NCBI GenBank assembly: GCA_013399695.1
Contig: VXAU01001099.1
Span: 3,854,241 to 3,918,240, forward strand
Length of the DNA stretch: 64,000 bases
Reading direction: 5' to 3'
DNA from: Formicarius rufipectus
Lineage: Eukaryota; Chordata; Aves; Passeriformes; Formicariidae
Shown piece after piece: positions 61,631 through 64,000 of the stretch. A program made the position numbers and the translations under genes. Each line of letters starts with the position of its first letter. The first letter of the stretch is position 1. The notes beneath the pieces were generated by a model. That model was not told the DNA's origin. It did not search any database and saw only the letters and a list, made by a program, of their open reading frames with translations.

Positions 61631-62330
61631 ACTGGAACTGCAAGTTAGATCTCCTTAGGCACCTATTGGCTTTATTTATATTTTCTTTATTTTATAAGGC
61701 CTGATAAAAGTTGGTGGTGTCCAGCTGAAGAGCACAGAGCTGCTGGGGTGGAGTTGGTATGAGGTGTGTGCCAAGGTCTGCCTGAAGGGCCTGTCAGCTG
61801 TGAGCCTCCTGGCAGACCTGCCCACTTCTGCATCTCATCAATCTTTTGTGCAGGATCTTTGCAGTGCAAAAGCAGCTTCTCAATCATTGCGCCTCTGGAT
61901 GTCAGGGCTTAAAGAACCCTTAAATGACATTTATTAATTAGAAACCCAAAAATCCAGTAGAGGAGTAGATGCATACACAAAATGCATAAGTTTGGAAAGT
62001 TGATTAGGGACAGCAGAAAATCTGTTACAAGTATATTAGGAGACCTTAAAAGTGAATCACCCAGGCCTTTAAATAAATAATTGATCCTAACCAGAGTTTT
62101 GTAGAGCAAGTTGCTGAGTAGGAACTCTTTTTCACATTTTTCAATGCAGTCATGTTAGTGGACACATCCAAAACGCAGACAGAGGGTTTCAGGAGGAGAT
62201 TAAGGAGGAAGGAATTCCTGGCTCTTGGCCCTGCGTTCAGACCGTTTGCCCTGACTGAGACGAGGAAACCACAACACCCCAGGCTCTTGGTCAGAGTGCA
62301 CTCCATTAAAGAGACTACGAGACTTTGAAA
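61631..62330. other. AT-rich intronic sequence
   Basis: No gene or further element is recognised between the two MITE-like copies. Confidence 0.5.
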
Positions 62331-62457
62331 TTAGGCTCTGCTTCAGCAAGGTGTTTTCAGCACACACTTAATGTTGTGTGACTTATGCAATCACTTCACA
62401 AGTTTTCCATGGGGTTACTCACACTTAATGTTATTTGTTTGCTGAATCAGGGCCTAA
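62331..62457. mobile_element. full-length MITE-like element with inverted termini
   Basis: Left end TTAGGCTCTGCTTCAGCAAG and right end TTTGCTGAATCAGGGCCTAA are reverse complements with few mismatches. The internal sequence is also palindromic in plan: ACACTTAATGTT occurs on both sides of a CCATGGGG-containing centre. The 127-base length, hairpin structure and lack of coding capacity fit a MITE. Related copies are frequent in turtles and crocodilians. Assignment to the Harbinger-type Chompy group is from memory and unproven. Confidence 0.65.
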
Positions 62458-64000
62458 ACCAGGTCTTCTTTTAAAACTTCCTGGTTAATTAGTGATCTCA
62501 TATTATCTTGTGCCCAGAGCAGCTTCCAAACTGGCATTTTAGAGCCTGTGGGCACAGTTAGCTTTAAGTATCAAGATAAATGCTGGATTTGGAATGCTAG
62601 TCCTATCCAAATTGCATGTTAACTAGAAGTACTGTTTGCATATGCACTATTGAATGCAAATAATATTAAGGAACTGAACTGGCCCACGTGTACAATTTAG
62701 GATATGTTAAAGATCAGGAAGAAGAGAGAAGAAACAAGAAAACCATTGGCATATTGAAGAACAAGCCACTTATTTCTGTCAGATTTGTGACACAAGGTTT
62801 TGTAGTAACTAAGGACCACTATTTTTTTCCAGCTGTTGTAACTTGGCTTAAACTTATTGTTAATTTTTCATCTGAAGTGGAGGCATAAGATGATGGAAGA
62901 AGGCTGGCAATGTGTTTATACTACGTGACAGAAAGTCTGTGTTCAGTTCTTGTTCTTGCTATAAATGTCCTGTTGGACTGTGGGCAAATTTCTGAAGTTT
63001 TGTGTGCCTCAACTTTGTTTTCTGCTTCATGTTTCATTTATCCCTTAGTTGCATATCTTAAGTTTGAGCTTTGCAGGACTGAGCCCAGTGTCAAAAAGTT
63101 TCAATACCGCTTCTGAAATTTCCATATCCCAAGATCTAAACACATATTTTCTGTCTAAACAAGCTCATTTTAGAAATAAAGAGCCATGGCAATGGATAAG
63201 CATGAGTCTTACGAACAAACCTTCCCTAAGGGCAGAACTTTTACAAATGTAAAGATGCTGTCCAATGCGTACACAAAAGAAAAATCATCTCTTTTTCCAA
63301 CTCCACACATGATATTAATTACTTCTACCATGTAATATTCACCTTAAAAAATACTGACAATTCATGCTTAAAAGCATTTTGAACAAGACAAAAGGGCATA
63401 TTGATCACACTGAATATTGCAAAGCGAAATGCACAGTTTAAGCTGTGAACTCGATTAGGCTCTTGGCGAGGTAAAACCACGGTGCGCTGCATCCCAGATC
63501 ACAGCCTTGAGCAGGGCAGGTCATCAGGAGATGGTGGTACCAGGAGGAGCTGGGAGAACTTCAGCATGTCCCTTAGGGAAACAGGATCATTCTTGTAAAA
63601 CAACATTGTCACAAAAAAAAGGAAGCTGGGGGAGTAATTTTCATTTTTTTTCCAAACAAAAATGACAGAGCATTGTAGTTTGTATAATTTTATGTTTTGA
63701 TTATTTTAAATTCCATGTTATTATTTGTGTTTCAGAAACACCTCCATATATTAACCAGATGTAGGACCCACTGTGCTAAAATTGTATCCTTCTGTAGGAC
63801 ATTGGACTTGCATATCTTCTTCCCTGGCCCTTATGCAGCAGGATTGAACCAATGAACTGTTGTTTGGTCTTACCTTGAAATGGAATGAAAAATGGCACCT
63901 TGACATTTCTAAGATTGCCCATCTCCCTTTTCTTTAGTATTGATTGCTTGAAGGAGACCTAGCCTATGAAAGTACATAATCCCAAACACACCTTAGAGTA
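62458..64000. other. AT-rich sequence to window end
   Basis: No gene supported. An acceptor-like TTTGTGTTTCAG ends at 63735, but the phase-1 reading after it stops after nine codons (TAG at 63763). No repeat family recognised. Confidence 0.45.

Larger units (their letters stand above)
3374..64000 (+). other. probable long first intron of the gene starting at 3301
   Basis: The donor at 3374 is strong. I could not find an acceptor followed by a convincing phase-1 exon in the rest of the window. Good-looking acceptors, for example those ending at 7015, 47763 and 63735, lead to stop codons within a few to about 20 codons. The content (old repeats, simple sequence, isolated CpG patches) fits a long avian intron. 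Unseen small exons or nested genes remain possible, so the call is inferential. Confidence 0.4.

Noticed and set aside
1..64000. CRISPR arrays, bacterial operons, endogenous retrovirus genes
   Set aside because: No spaced direct-repeat array, no clustered long ATG frames with ribosome-binding sites, and no recognisable retroviral coding domains or LTR pairs were seen.

Overview
This window is vertebrate nuclear DNA, most likely from a bird. It is AT-rich and non-coding over most of its length. It carries several truncated CR1-type LINE 3' ends, all with the avian-style terminus (ggtcccttccaa...ttctatgat, or its reverse complement). It also carries older, diverged short palindromic elements of the kind common in archosaur and turtle genomes. 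There is no sign of bacterial or viral gene organisation, and no RNA gene or CRISPR array was recognised. The species cannot be named from the sequence alone.

Layout. Positions 1-2751 are AT-rich upstream sequence with no gene I can support. An (AAAC)n tract and a 74-base assembly gap (2828-2901) follow. A strong CpG island then starts abruptly at the gap edge and runs to about 3960. It holds GC boxes, an ETS-like site, a pyrimidine-rich probable 5' UTR and the best gene feature of the window: an ATG at 3301 in good context, followed by 24 codons plus one base and a consensus splice donor at 3374. I read this as the first coding exon of a plus-strand gene I cannot name. No downstream exon of that gene could be placed with confidence, so 3374-64000 is probably all or mostly its first intron. 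This is inference.

The long AT-rich remainder holds four clear CR1 fragments (11431-11846, 16064-16594 and 26010-26355 on plus; 38216-38472 on minus) and one probable, more decayed one (55540-55645, minus). It also holds MIR/L2-like fossils and a set of hairpin-forming MITE-like relics, the most complete at 62331-62457. T/G-rich low-complexity tracts lie at 32111-32222, 41361-41671 and 55655-55734. Small tandem duplications and several isolated CpG-rich patches (5878-6015, 10540-10870, 18640-19030, 53020-53270) are also present; the patches are the best candidates for intronic enhancers or alternative promoters. A minus-strand stretch near 7076-7252 has unusually protein-like codon content and may be an exon, a pseudogene fragment or a conserved element.

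Most longer open frames in the window start at non-ATG codons, lie in CpG-island or low-complexity sequence, or fall inside repeats; they were not called as genes. I found no evidence of a new multi-gene system. The items most worth checking are the unnamed first exon with its gapped promoter, the minus-strand coding-like segment, the inverted pair of kappaB-like sites at 25537-25579, and the TATA-plus-CpG patch at 10540-10870. Single unresolved bases (N) occur at 3079, 4241, 43525 and 44871, mostly next to homopolymers or GC-rich sequence.
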